Positions 9,472-17,271 of a stretch of 51,955 bases of DNA are shown here, one piece after another; within the stretch, counting starts at the first letter, position 1, and the number at the start of each line of letters is the position of its first letter. The notes below the pieces were generated by a model. That model was not told where the DNA came from, made no database searches, and worked only from the letters and a program-made list of their open reading frames with translations. Made by a program: the position numbers and the translations under genes. Source of the DNA: Planctomycetota bacterium (GTDB lineage: Bacteria > Planctomycetota > UBA1135 > UBA2386); assembly GCA_947444055.1 (NCBI GenBank), contig CANEYR010000021.1, forward strand, positions 1-51,955, in the 5' to 3' direction.

Positions 9472-9827
9472 GCGACCAGCATACAGGGGCTCACGCGTGC
9501 GAGACTCAGGGTGGTCAGGGTAGTGGGATCTGGCGCCCTGACGCGACCGTCAGGATCGCCGCGAGGGCCAGATCGCGAGGGGCCTTGCGTTGCGTTCATC
9601 GCATGCAATCCACCAGCGTTGGCAGCGACCATGGCGGCGTGTAGAACTTCGCGCCCTGCAACGGAGCTGCGTCGAGGAAGGGCACGCTACTCGGCGAATC
9701 CGCCGACGGCGGATCGAGTTCGAGGCACTTCTGGCCGCGAAGGTCGCGGCGTTCGACACGCGGCGAAGAAGAGAGAGCCATGACTTCGAGCTGCCAACAG
9801 GAACCGACGCTGACCCCGCGCCCGTCG
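9472..9827. other. 356-bp intergenic region with inverted repeats and one possible small ORF
   Basis: The region upstream of the antitoxin carries clustered inverted repeats: GTCAGGG (9514-9520) with CCCTGAC (9536-9542), and CTGACG (9538-9543) with CGTCAG (9548-9553). These sit 43-82 bp before the antitoxin start and are candidates for the operator of the toxin-antitoxin operon. A small reading frame (9596-9781, minus strand) fills most of the rest. No other feature is visible. Confidence 0.4.
9596..9781 (-). CDS. Possible small hypothetical protein (61 aa)
   Basis: ATG-started frame of 61 residues located 46 bp downstream of the toroid protein gene on the same strand. Third codon positions are mostly G or C, as in neighbouring real genes, and the peptide (DLRGQKCLELDPPSADSP, then GAKFYTPPWSLPTLVDCMR) looks protein-like rather than random. 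No signal peptide, membrane segment or known domain is visible. It could be a genuine small gene, the remnant of a longer one, or chance. Confidence 0.3.
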   Translation of the reverse strand: MALSSSPRVERRDLRGQKCLELDPPSADSPSSVPFLDAAPLQGAKFYTPPWSLPTLVDCMR

Positions 9828-11189
9828 CTACTTCACCTTGCCGATGCGATACCCAGCTTCCAGCGACAGTGCGTAGAGCGCGGTGATGCACACCCGCCCA
9901 CCTTCTTCGTCCCACACCCCGACCGGATCCCACGAGCCGGCGAAGTTGCCGTCTTGCCGTTGGTGCACGAGCAACGTCTCGAGCGTCGGCTGCCAAGCCT
10001 GCCAGTGCCGACCACCCATCTGGTACATCGCGTAGCTGCCGAAGTACCAATAGACCGCGTCGACGTGACCCGGCTCCCACGTCGGCAGGCACGCCGCCAG
10101 CCGATCGGCGCCGGCGAACATCTTGGGCGTTAGGGCCGGGTTCTGCCCGAGCACGAACCGACCGAACAGGCCCGCGGCCGTCATCGCCTCGCCGTTCTCG
10201 GCCGGGAAGCGTTCTTGCCGACCCACCGGCCGCGACGAGCGCTCCCCTGCTTTGGTGTAGCCAACGCGACCGTCGGACCCAGTGACTGCGTCGTAGTAGA
10301 CCAGCGCCGTCTTGGTCGTGGCCTCGTCGACGGCGAGCCCAAACGCCTTGCCTGACGCACACGCCAGCACCGCCCACGTCGTCGCCGACGTGTCGCCGTC
10401 GCCGCCGCGCGGTTGGTACCGCCACACGCCGTACGGATTGCGATGCGACTCCAAGTAGTGAAGGCCCTTCTGGGCAGCGTCCTTCAACCGCGCGTGTTTC
10501 GACGACAAGCCATAGGCTTCGCACATCGCGAAGGTCGCGATGGCGTGGTCGTAGATGTAGGCCTGCGACGCCGCGCTGCCGAACATGCCGTTCTCGCTCT
10601 GTTGGTCGCACAGCCAAACCGCCGCGCGCTGCAAGTTGTCCTGGTAGGCGCCACCGCGCAGCGTGCTGCCGCCGCCCAACATCGCCAACATCGAAAGCCC
10701 CGTGAGCCCGACGTCGTAAATGGCATTGCCGGGGCCATCGCACGGGTCGCCTTCGAGGTCGTGCTTCATGAAGCCATCGCTGTCCCAATGGCCGTCTTCG
10801 TCCTGGTGTTGTTCCAACCACTGCAACGCCGCGTCGATGCCTTCGCCAAACGGATTCGTCGCCACCACCGGCGACACCGGCCATGCGGGTTCGATCCACG
10901 TCGCATCCGGCTTGCTCGAAATCGGTGGCGCGACGGGCCGCGTGCGATCGCCCTTCGCCGCCGGGAACGCATGCGTGTTGAGCAGTGCGAGCGTGAGCAC
11001 ATCGAACTGGTAGAGCACGTCCCCGCGAACGACGAACAGGAAGCGCTCGGTCGCCAGCATCGACGTCGCCGGTGCCGCAGCGGGAATCGGCGGGGTGGCA
11101 GGCGGCCGCGGCTCGATGGGGCGCGATTGCGCCAGCGCCACCGAACCCACCAGAACGCCGCCTAACAGACTCGAGACGAACCATCGCAT
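9828..11189 (-). CDS. Secreted prenyltransferase/squalene-oxidase-repeat protein (alpha/alpha toroid)
   Basis: Protein of 453 residues. The ATG at 11189 gives a signal peptide (MRWFVSSLLGGVLVGSVALAQS) followed by a Pro/Ala-rich linker. Residues about 110-440 contain repeated QW-like helical hairpins: ALQWLEQHQDEDGHWDSDGF, NLQRAAVWLCDQQSENGMFG, GLHYLESHRNPYGVWRY, ETLLVHQRQDGNFAGSWDPVGVW. These match the squalene-hopene-cyclase/prenyltransferase toroid that planctomycetes often use in secreted proteins. The cyclase DXDD acid motif is not seen, so a terpene cyclase activity is unlikely; a structural or binding role is more plausible. The gene follows a membrane protein gene on the same strand after 132 bp. 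Confidence 0.75.
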   Translation of the reverse strand: MRWFVSSLLGGVLVGSVALAQSRPIEPRPPATPPIPAAAPATSMLATERFLFVVRGDVLYQFDVLTLALLNTHAFPAAKGDRTRPVAPPISSKPDATWIEPAWPVSPVVATNPFGEGIDAALQWLEQHQDEDGHWDSDGFMKHDLEGDPCDGPGNAIYDVGLTGLSMLAMLGGGSTLRGGAYQDNLQRAAVWLCDQQSENGMFGSAASQAYIYDHAIATFAMCEAYGLSSKHARLKDAAQKGLHYLESHRNPYGVWRYQPRGGDGDTSATTWAVLACASGKAFGLAVDEATTKTALVYYDAVTGSDGRVGYTKAGERSSRPVGRQERFPAENGEAMTAAGLFGRFVLGQNPALTPKMFAGADRLAACLPTWEPGHVDAVYWYFGSYAMYQMGGRHWQAWQPTLETLLVHQRQDGNFAGSWDPVGVWDEEGGRVCITALYALSLEAGYRIGKVK

Positions 11190-11321
11190 GAGGGCACCTC
11201 CGCCGCGGGTGATTCCCGTCGGCAACGCAGCGCGAACGATGCGGCGGGGCCAAGGTTCACTCAACGAACAGAATCCACAACCAAACGCGGGCGTCGCGTC
11301 AGCGCCATCGCCGCCTTCCCC

Positions 11322-12137
11322 CTACACGATCGCGCAACTGACGATCGCCAGCGCCAACGTGGCGCCGATGCCAACCACAACCCCCATACCAGGGCGGCGC
11401 GCAAACAGCCGCAAGGGTGCGAGACCCATGCCGAGCGGCGCTGCCAAGACCAACAAGAACGGCACCCGCAGCAGGTCCGCTTCAGTACGGCCACACCCCA
11501 GCAAGCCGACGTGCGCGACCGTGATCGCCAACGCCCCGCCGGTGCCGCAGCGAAATGGTCGCCGCCAGATCGTCGTCGCCACCGTGAGGCCGAGCGCCAC
11601 CGCCGCGACCCCAGCCAATTGCCAGCCAGACGGCGAACCCATCGCGCGCAGCACCACCGCATCGGCCGCTAACACGATCGCCCCCGCGAGTGGCACCGCG
11701 ACGCCAGGGCACGCCTTCGCTACGCGCCGCTGCAGCCACCAGCCGCCCAACACCACGACCCACCCCGCACCGAGCCCCAGCACGCACTGCTCAAAGGTCC
11801 AGCCACTGCGCAGCGGTGCGGACAACAACCACGGCAACGACACCACCAGCAAAAAGTCGAAGGCGAGTAGCAGCGGCTTTGGCAGCAGCTTGGTGTCGTA
11901 GCCAGTCCCGACGATGCCGATCGCGAGGAACACCCACCACAACCACAGGTCTGGCCGACCGCTCTGCAACGACAACTGCCACGGCCACGGCGGCCAGCCG
12001 TCCACCAGGGCGAACGGCACGCAGAGCGCTATCGCCAGGGCCAGCGCCAAGAAGCGCGCCCCGCCGACGCCGACCAGCAGAAGCACCGCCGCCGCCGCCG
12101 GCAGCGCACCAAACAAGAGCCAGCGCACGACATCCAC
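11322..12137 (-). CDS. Multi-pass membrane protein, function unknown
   Basis: Very hydrophobic protein of 271 residues with roughly eight predicted membrane helices. Examples are LLFGALPAAAAVLLLVGVGG, FLALALAIALCVPFALV, LLLAFDFLLVVSLPWLL and the last, GVVVGIGATLALAIVSCAIV. Starting at GTG 12137 places the first helix at the N-terminus; no better ATG is available in frame. I do not recognise a family; there is no obvious transporter or glycosyltransferase motif. It is divergent from the helical-protein/kinase operon 56 bp away. Confidence 0.6.
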   Translation of the reverse strand: MDVVRWLLFGALPAAAAVLLLVGVGGARFLALALAIALCVPFALVDGWPPWPWQLSLQSGRPDLWLWWVFLAIGIVGTGYDTKLLPKPLLLAFDFLLVVSLPWLLSAPLRSGWTFEQCVLGLGAGWVVVLGGWWLQRRVAKACPGVAVPLAGAIVLAADAVVLRAMGSPSGWQLAGVAAVALGLTVATTIWRRPFRCGTGGALAITVAHVGLLGCGRTEADLLRVPFLLVLAAPLGMGLAPLRLFARRPGMGVVVGIGATLALAIVSCAIV

Positions 12138-12193
12138 GTCGCCACTCTACGTGTGCCAGAACGCGGACGCGACCGGTTAGGGTTCTCGCCTCG

Positions 12194-13021
12194 ATGAGCA
12201 CCGCCGCGATCACCAACCTGCGCCGCCAACTGCACGAATGGACCGAGCGCGACGGCAACCGCAAGTTTCTGGAGCACGACCAAGAGGCGCAACTGCGCGA
12301 ATCACTGGGCAATCCGCAGCGGCGCCCGCAGGTTCACGTCGCCGCGTGGATGCTCGGCACCTGGCACCTCGGCTACGGCATGCATCGGGCGATCGAAGGC
12401 GACAGCAAGGGCTTCGACGACGTGCGCATCGGCCAGGCGCTGCGGCGCTGTGCCTTGCTGCTGCGCGAACGCCACCAGGGCCCGACGCAGCGTCGCGCCG
12501 GCAGCAAGCGGCTGCCGTTCTCGCGGCTGCACGGCACCTGGACTGCCCTGCTTGGTCTCGCGCTGCACGACCCCGGTGCCGAGCCGCTCTACGAAATGCT
12601 GCGCGACGAGCCGGAGTCGACCTTCACCGACAGCGAACACCTGCCGCTGTTCACGCGCGAACTGCTGACATTGCGCGCGGGCCAACGGCCGACGCTGACA
12701 CCGCGCCTTGGGCCGTACCACCAACCGCTGCTGCACTGGCAAGGGGATGCGCGCTTGTTCGCTCTGAGCCTGGCCGAGCTGCTGACGCTGCATCTCGAAC
12801 AAACGAGCGGTGCTGGTGCGGCCTTCGACGACCCCTCGTGTCGGCTGTTTCCGATCGAAGTGCTCGCCGTGCGCGTGGTGCGCGACTGGCTCGGCTTGCC
12901 GATGCCGAAGATCGACCATCCGATGATGTTCACCAACCTCGTTACCATGACCCCACCGCGGGCGTGGCCGCAGCACGAACTGGTGCAGCGACTCGAACGC
13001 GAACTGCAACGCCGTTCGTGA
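12194..13021 (+). CDS. Hypothetical helical protein, first gene of kinase-methyltransferase operon
   Basis: Soluble, largely helical protein of 275 residues starting at ATG 12194. It is rich in Arg and Leu; recognisable stretches are VAAWMLGTWHLGYGMHRAIEG, RLHGTWTALLGLALHD, SLAELLTLHLEQTS and RVVRDWLGLPMPKIDHPMMF. There is no signal peptide or membrane helix. I do not recognise the family. Its stop codon overlaps the GTG start of the kinase-like gene (GTGA, 13018-13021), so the two products are probably made together, and a methyltransferase follows. A conserved partner or substrate-supply role in the same surface or metabolite modification is an inference. Confidence 0.62.
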   Translation: MSTAAITNLRRQLHEWTERDGNRKFLEHDQEAQLRESLGNPQRRPQVHVAAWMLGTWHLGYGMHRAIEGDSKGFDDVRIGQALRRCALLLRERHQGPTQRRAGSKRLPFSRLHGTWTALLGLALHDPGAEPLYEMLRDEPESTFTDSEHLPLFTRELLTLRAGQRPTLTPRLGPYHQPLLHWQGDARLFALSLAELLTLHLEQTSGAGAAFDDPSCRLFPIEVLAVRVVRDWLGLPMPKIDHPMMFTNLVTMTPPRAWPQHELVQRLERELQRRS

Positions 13022-13800
13022 TTGCGGACGCCGAACTCGAACGGCTCGCGGCCGAACGTCGGCTCGTGCTGAAGGACGAACCGGCGACCACGATCGAGGT
13101 GCTTGGCCTTGGCGACGACGCCGTGGTGCGCAAGACCTACCGCAATCGTGGCCTGCGTTGGCTGCAGACGATCTGTCGCCAGAGCCGCGCCCAGCGCGAA
13201 CACGACAACCTCGCCGCCGTCGCCGCGGCCGGTGTGCCTTGCCTGATTGCGCTCGGTTGGTCCGAACGGCGCCGCGGCTGCTTCGTCGAGCAATCGACGC
13301 TACTGACGCGCTTCGTGCCGGACGCACTGCCGCTGCAACACCTGTTGCGCGCCGAACCCGCCACCAGCGCCAGCACCCGCACGACCCTGGCGCGCGCCAT
13401 GGGCGCCCTGCTGGCGTCGCTGCATCGCCGCGGCTTCCTGTGGTCGACGCCGATGCCGCGCAACGTTCTGGTCCAAGGCGAGCCAAGCCGCGGCCACTTG
13501 GTCGTCTGCGACACGCCGGCCGTCGTCTCGCTCAACCGGGACCTGCATGGCGGCCGCCTGGCGCGCATCGACCTGTTCCTCGGTGCCTTCTCGCCGTCGC
13601 GTCGGCGCGACTGGCAACGCGGCGAACGCTGGCGTTGGTTGCTCGGCTACTGCGACGGCGACCTCCCCACCGCCCGCAAACTCTGGCGCACGATGGCGCC
13701 GCGCGGTCCACTGCAGAATGTCGTCGAGCGCGCGCTCGCGATGGCCTTCTTCACCTATATCCTTGGCCGCCTTCGCCGAGGCCGCCGAACCGAACACTGA
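13018..13800 (+). CDS. Kdo/WaaP- or InaA-like kinase with degenerate catalytic loop
   Basis: Protein of 260 residues with the lipopolysaccharide-kinase (WaaP/InaA) fold: a VLGLGDDAVVRKTYRNRG strand pair with likely ATP-binding Lys39, an AQREHDNLAAV helix with the partner Glu, and a hinge around residues 95-103. The catalytic loop is aberrant. Where the family has HxD in an LHRxGxxHxDLxxxNxL context, this protein reads LHRRGFLWSTPMPRNVL (residues 135-151), with Trp142 and Thr144 replacing His and Asp; Asn149 is retained. The metal-binding Asp of the next strand (VCDTP, Asp165) is kept. It is coupled by GTGA to the upstream gene and ends 12 bp before the methyltransferase. It is either a pseudokinase or a kinase with an unusual mechanism. 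Confidence 0.68.
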   Translation: MIADAELERLAAERRLVLKDEPATTIEVLGLGDDAVVRKTYRNRGLRWLQTICRQSRAQREHDNLAAVAAAGVPCLIALGWSERRRGCFVEQSTLLTRFVPDALPLQHLLRAEPATSASTRTTLARAMGALLASLHRRGFLWSTPMPRNVLVQGEPSRGHLVVCDTPAVVSLNRDLHGGRLARIDLFLGAFSPSRRRDWQRGERWRWLLGYCDGDLPTARKLWRTMAPRGPLQNVVERALAMAFFTYILGRLRRGRRTEH

Positions 13801-13812
13801 CCGATCCGCCCG

Positions 13813-14472
13813 ATGACGAACGTGCACGCACCGATGCAGCCGAGCAAGCTGCAGAACTACAACAGCGCCCGCGGGGCCGAGGCCTACAAGGCGGACTACC
13901 AGAAGAAGCTGCACCGCAAGTGGTCGGACAAACGCGAACGCGCGCTGCTTGCGCGCTACTTCCAACGCATCGGCAAGGTCGACACCATCCTCGATCTGCC
14001 GTGCGGCCACGGGCGCTTGTCCGATCTGCTGCGCAGCCACTGCCAGCGCCTCGTCGAAGGCGACTGGTCGTTCACGATGGTGCAGCTCAACCAGCGCGAC
14101 CATGACCGCGACCATCGCCACTACGTGCGCGCCTCGGCCCTGGAAATCCCGTTCAAGGATCAGGCGTTCGACGCCGTGGTCAGCTTTCGGCTGTCGCACC
14201 ATTTGGAGACGCAAGAGCTGCGCGAACAGCATCTGCGCGAACTGTTCCGCACCGCCAAGAAGCACGTCATCGTGACGTGGTTCTCAGCGACTTCGCTGAA
14301 GAACATGCTGCGTCAGCTGCGCGTCAAGATCGCCGGTAAGAAGCCAAAGAACGTGCTGCGCAACGACCGCGTGCGCGCCATCGCCGAGCAGTGCGGCTTT
14401 CGCCAGCAACTCGCCAAACCCCTGTTCCTGATCGGTTCGGGCCACGTGCTCGGGCTGTTCACACGCGAGTGA
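13813..14472 (+). CDS. Class I SAM-dependent methyltransferase
   Basis: Protein of 219 residues. Motif I is ILDLPCGHGRLSDLL (residues 59-73), motif II ends in an acidic residue at LVEGDWSFTMV, and motif IV is AFDAVVSFRLSHHLE; together they give the Rossmann-type methyltransferase core. The N-terminal NYNSARGAEAYKADYQKKLHRK is typical of small-molecule methyltransferases that follow lipid or saccharide kinases. It lies third in a plus-strand operon 12 bp after the WaaP-like gene, so the substrate may be the same surface lipid, sugar or metabolite; this is inferred from position. Its TGA overlaps a GTG that could start the next small membrane protein gene. Confidence 0.8.
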   Translation: MTNVHAPMQPSKLQNYNSARGAEAYKADYQKKLHRKWSDKRERALLARYFQRIGKVDTILDLPCGHGRLSDLLRSHCQRLVEGDWSFTMVQLNQRDHDRDHRHYVRASALEIPFKDQAFDAVVSFRLSHHLETQELREQHLRELFRTAKKHVIVTWFSATSLKNMLRQLRVKIAGKKPKNVLRNDRVRAIAEQCGFRQQLAKPLFLIGSGHVLGLFTRE

Positions 14473-14510
14473 CCGGGCCGCAGACGGCAGTGACCGGGCC
14501 GCGGACGCCG
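14469..14510. repeat. Tandem 21-bp duplication at a gene junction
   Basis: Two 21-bp units (14469-14489 and 14490-14510) match at 18 of 21 positions, and each begins GTGACCGGGCCGC. The first overlaps the stop of the methyltransferase gene. Both contain an in-frame GTG for the following small membrane protein, and an ATG follows at 14511. Confidence 0.75.
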
Positions 14511-14783
14511 ATGCCGTTCGCGCAGCAACGCCTGGTGTTCTGCGCGCTGCTCGTGGGCATGACGATGTTCGCGATCGTCGCCGCCAGCGCCGCCACCCGT
14601 TCGCAAGCTCAGTTCGTCGCCACCCTGATCCCACTGGCGATACTCGAAGGCGCCTGCTTGCTCGGCATCACGGCCTGGCTGCTGAACGGCAACGCCGTGC
14701 CCAACCTGGTCGCCGCGCTCGTGCTGTTGTCGATCGCGATCGCGATGGTGCCGTTCTCGGCTCCGCACGCTGGCTCGCGCTGA
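14511..14783 (+). CDS. Small membrane protein (two to three helices)
   Basis: Hydrophobic protein of 90 residues from ATG 14511, or 104 from the GTG at 14469 that overlaps the methyltransferase stop. It has two or three helices: VFCALLVGMTMFAIVAASAA, FVATLIPLAILEGACLLGITAWLL and LVAALVLLSIAIAMVPF. The middle segment, with an acidic residue in a helix (LAILEGACLLG), is faintly like ATP-synthase subunit c, but there is no surrounding atp cluster, so I leave the function open. It is the last gene of the plus-strand operon. Confidence 0.55.
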   Translation: MPFAQQRLVFCALLVGMTMFAIVAASAATRSQAQFVATLIPLAILEGACLLGITAWLLNGNAVPNLVAALVLLSIAIAMVPFSAPHAGSR

Positions 14784-14806
14784 CGCGGATCGCCGCCAGT
14801 CGGCAA

Positions 14807-15970
14807 CTAGCCAATGACCGCGCCGTCGCGCAAGCCGTCAAGAAACTTCGCCAACGGCAGCACATCGACACCACCGACCTTGAGGGGGCTGCGCCCGAGG
14901 TAGACGCCCACGGCCCGACGTAGGACGCCTGCTTCGAGTAGTTCCTCGAGCACTCGGCCATCCTCGCGTCGCCAGCGAGTCGTCGCCTTGACTTCGATTC
15001 CCACACTGGTCTCAGCACGCGTCCAAACAAAATCGATCTCGGCACCAGACGGTGTGCGCCAGTACGTGAGCTGCCCGCCCGTGCCACAGCGATTCATGAA
15101 CGCGCGCAGTTCGTGCAGCACATAGGTCTCAAGCAAGTGCCCGCGCTCGGCGTCTGCCATCGGCTCACGCACTCTCCCAGCTAGGGCCCGAACAACGCCG
15201 GTGTCGAAGAAGTAGAATTTGGGATGCGCGACCTCTTTGACCTTCGCACGGGCGCGCCACGCCGGCAGGAAGCTGCCGATCAACGTGTCCACCAACACTT
15301 CGAAGTAGCCATGGACCGTCGGCCGCGCGACCGCGGCATCGCGGGCAATGCCAGCCAGATTGGTGACCTGGGCGTTGGCAATCGCAGCGATCTCGAGGAA
15401 TCGATGGAAGGAGTCCAGGCGCCGCACCAAAGCTTCGGCGCGGATTTCCTGTCCGATGTAGTTGTCGACGTATGCCTGAAGTAGATCGATTCGCCCGCGC
15501 ACGGAAGGCTCGGTCGCCACCGCCGGCAGCGTGCCGTACCGCAGAACGGCGTCAGGATCGAAGTCGCTGCCGAGCTCGCTCGCCGTCAACGGAAAGAACT
15601 GGCGGTTGATGACGCGCGCGGCGAGCAGATTGGCTTGTTCGCGCTTCAGCTTCCGCGCACTCGAACCAGTCAACGCGAAGCGAAAGCGGCGCGGATGACG
15701 CGAGATCAGGTCCTGCACGTCATTTAACAGTGCAGGCAGGCGCTGAATCTCGTCCACCACCACCCACGAACCCGACGGCAAGGCCTCGACCTCGGCCGAG
15801 AATCGTTCTGGATCGCGCATCAATGCGAACATCTCTCGATCCGTGACTAGGTCGAACCAACGCGCATTCGGCAGTTGTTGGCGCAGCCAAGTCGTCTTGC
15901 CGGTACCGCGTGGGCCGAACAAGAAGAACGAGCGGTCCGGCACCGATAGGTCACGTGTATAGGTCGCCAT
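14807..15970 (-). CDS. AAA ATPase with DUF4143 domain
   Basis: Protein of 387 residues. Walker A is FGPRGTGKTTWL (about residues 18-29) and Walker B is WVVVDEIQRLP, followed by sensor FALTGSSARKLK. These are the marks of the ATP-binding DUF4143 family. The C-terminal half carries a PDDEXK-like nuclease core (SGAEIDFVW followed by GIEVKAT). The ATG at 15970 is the only start that keeps the P-loop, and it sits inside a long inverted repeat. The cellular role of this family is unclear; it is common in prokaryotes, often as scattered accessory copies. It lies 71 bp downstream of the amidoligase genes on the same strand, but the intervening palindrome suggests separate control. Confidence 0.85.
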   Translation of the reverse strand: MATYTRDLSVPDRSFFLFGPRGTGKTTWLRQQLPNARWFDLVTDREMFALMRDPERFSAEVEALPSGSWVVVDEIQRLPALLNDVQDLISRHPRRFRFALTGSSARKLKREQANLLAARVINRQFFPLTASELGSDFDPDAVLRYGTLPAVATEPSVRGRIDLLQAYVDNYIGQEIRAEALVRRLDSFHRFLEIAAIANAQVTNLAGIARDAAVARPTVHGYFEVLVDTLIGSFLPAWRARAKVKEVAHPKFYFFDTGVVRALAGRVREPMADAERGHLLETYVLHELRAFMNRCGTGGQLTYWRTPSGAEIDFVWTRAETSVGIEVKATTRWRREDGRVLEELLEAGVLRRAVGVYLGRSPLKVGGVDVLPLAKFLDGLRDGAVIG

Positions 15971-16004
15971 CAATTTGACGGTCAAAATGATGGCGACCAA
16001 TACA
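15956..16004. repeat. 49-bp near-perfect inverted repeat over the ATPase start codon
   Basis: Arms 15956-15979 and 15981-16004 are reverse complements with two mismatches (15961/15999 and 15973/15987) around a single central base. The ATPase ATG (15970-15968) lies within the left arm. The core GGTCGCC...GGCGACC flanks a TTTGACGGTCAAA-like centre. It could be a repressor-binding operator, or an RNA hairpin that hides the start codon. Confidence 0.85.
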
Positions 16005-16041
16005 TGAGGCGTCAAGGGTGTTGTCCCGCGGCCGCGAACCC

Positions 16042-17271
16042 TCAGGCCCCGAACGACACCCCGGCGTGCAAACAGTCCGCGAGCTGTTGCTTCATCGAAC
16101 GGAACGCCGCCGGATCCGGGGCGGTGCCGAACGCCGCCAGCAGCCGCCGCGCCAACGGCCCGTGAGTGAGGATCGTGTGCAGCGGTGCCGCGAGCAGCGG
16201 ATCGAGGTCCGACGGACTTCGCAGCGTCGCGTCCGCCAGATGCCGCCACACACCCAACGCCGAACACGGTTCCTGCAAGCCGAGCGCCTGCAGCAGCCCG
16301 CGGTGCGTGACCATCGCCTGATCCCCCTCTTTCGCCACCTGCCACAACACCGCCGCCAGCTCTTCGGTCGGCAGGGCGGCCAGCGTCGCTAGGCCACACC
16401 AACGCTCCGTGCACAGGGCCCGCAGCACCGCGACCACCAACGAGGCGATCGCCAGGTCCGCGGCCGGACATTCCTGGACATCGAGCACGCGGATCTCCAG
16501 CGCGTCGCGAAAGAACTTGGCGACGACGCCGCGCGAGTTCAGCCATTCCTCGCGCAGCAGCCGATCCGGATCGAGCGGCGCGATGTCGGCCCACGTCGGT
16601 TCGAGGATCTCGCGGAAGTACTGTTCCCGCGTCGTCACCGGTTCGGGCACGACGAGCCCGGCAATGCGCGGCACGCGCGCTTGGTTGTGGCGGTAGACCT
16701 GCAACCGCCAATCAAGCCAGCCCGTGAACCGCCCGTCGCAAAACGGCGAACTCGCAGCGAGGGCTGGCAGCAATGGCAGCAGCGCGCGCGCCGCCAAGTG
16801 CAAGCGCCCAAACTCGTCATCGTTCGCGAACGGCAAGTTGAGGTGGCAACTCTGCAGGTTCGACCAACCGTGCCCGCGGCAGTCGAAGATGCGATCGTAG
16901 GCGCCGTAGACCTCGGCGTAGTCATGCGGCCAACGGCGAAACTCACGCTTCGGGTCCATCGTCGGGTGCATGCCGCCCGGCATCAGCCGCGCGCCCATGG
17001 GCGCCAGCGCCGCGTCGAGCCGCTGCACCGACCGCTGGAACGACGAGGCGACGCCGGCGAGGGCTGGCGCCGGCCCATTCGTCTTCAACTCCACTACGTG
17101 CAACGCCAACTCGTTCGACCACGAGATCGGCCCATCGTCGAAGTCGCCGACATAGCTGCCCGCAAAGTGGCGCAACAACTCGTCGACGATCGGCTGCACC
17201 GCGAACGAGCTGCGGTCGACGACCATGTACTCGAGCTCGATGCCAAAGCCCGCGAACAACCCGAGGGTCAC
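16042..17271 (-). CDS. Carboxylate-amine ligase, glutamate-cysteine ligase 2 (GCS2)-like
   Basis: Protein of 409 residues. GTG at 17271 overlaps the stop of the RimK-like gene (GTGA) and immediately precedes the family N-terminus GIELEYMVVD, with the metal-binding Glu12 and Glu14. Other marks are ISWSNELALHVVELKT, GWSNLQSCHLNLPF in the place of the usual HVHV strand, LLPLLPALAASSPFCDGRFTGWLD, and a late EIRVLDVQECPAADLAIA. GCS2 enzymes use ATP to activate a carboxylate, classically gamma-glutamyl, and join it to an amine. The CHLNLPF variant and its coupling to an ATP-grasp ligase suggest a substrate other than cysteine, so this is probably not glutathione synthesis. Confidence 0.82.
   Translation of the reverse strand: MTLGLFAGFGIELEYMVVDRSSFAVQPIVDELLRHFAGSYVGDFDDGPISWSNELALHVVELKTNGPAPALAGVASSFQRSVQRLDAALAPMGARLMPGGMHPTMDPKREFRRWPHDYAEVYGAYDRIFDCRGHGWSNLQSCHLNLPFANDDEFGRLHLAARALLPLLPALAASSPFCDGRFTGWLDWRLQVYRHNQARVPRIAGLVVPEPVTTREQYFREILEPTWADIAPLDPDRLLREEWLNSRGVVAKFFRDALEIRVLDVQECPAADLAIASLVVAVLRALCTERWCGLATLAALPTEELAAVLWQVAKEGDQAMVTHRGLLQALGLQEPCSALGVWRHLADATLRSPSDLDPLLAAPLHTILTHGPLARRLLAAFGTAPDPAAFRSMKQQLADCLHAGVSFGA

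Noticed and set aside
9828..11189. Squalene-hopene cyclase
   Set aside because: The protein is exported and lacks the DXDD catalytic motif; only the toroid repeats match.
9550..11253. Alternative minus-strand frame over the toroid protein
   Set aside because: The overlapping frame has the QW-like repeats and a signal peptide; this one is Arg/Ala-rich noise.
14511..14783. ATP synthase subunit c
   Set aside because: The resemblance is limited to one helix, and no atp genes surround it.
16042..17271. Glutathione synthesis gene (gshA-type)
   Set aside because: The GCS2 fold is present, but the CHLNLPF variant and coupling to a RimK ligase and a peptidase make a classical glutamate-cysteine ligase role unlikely.
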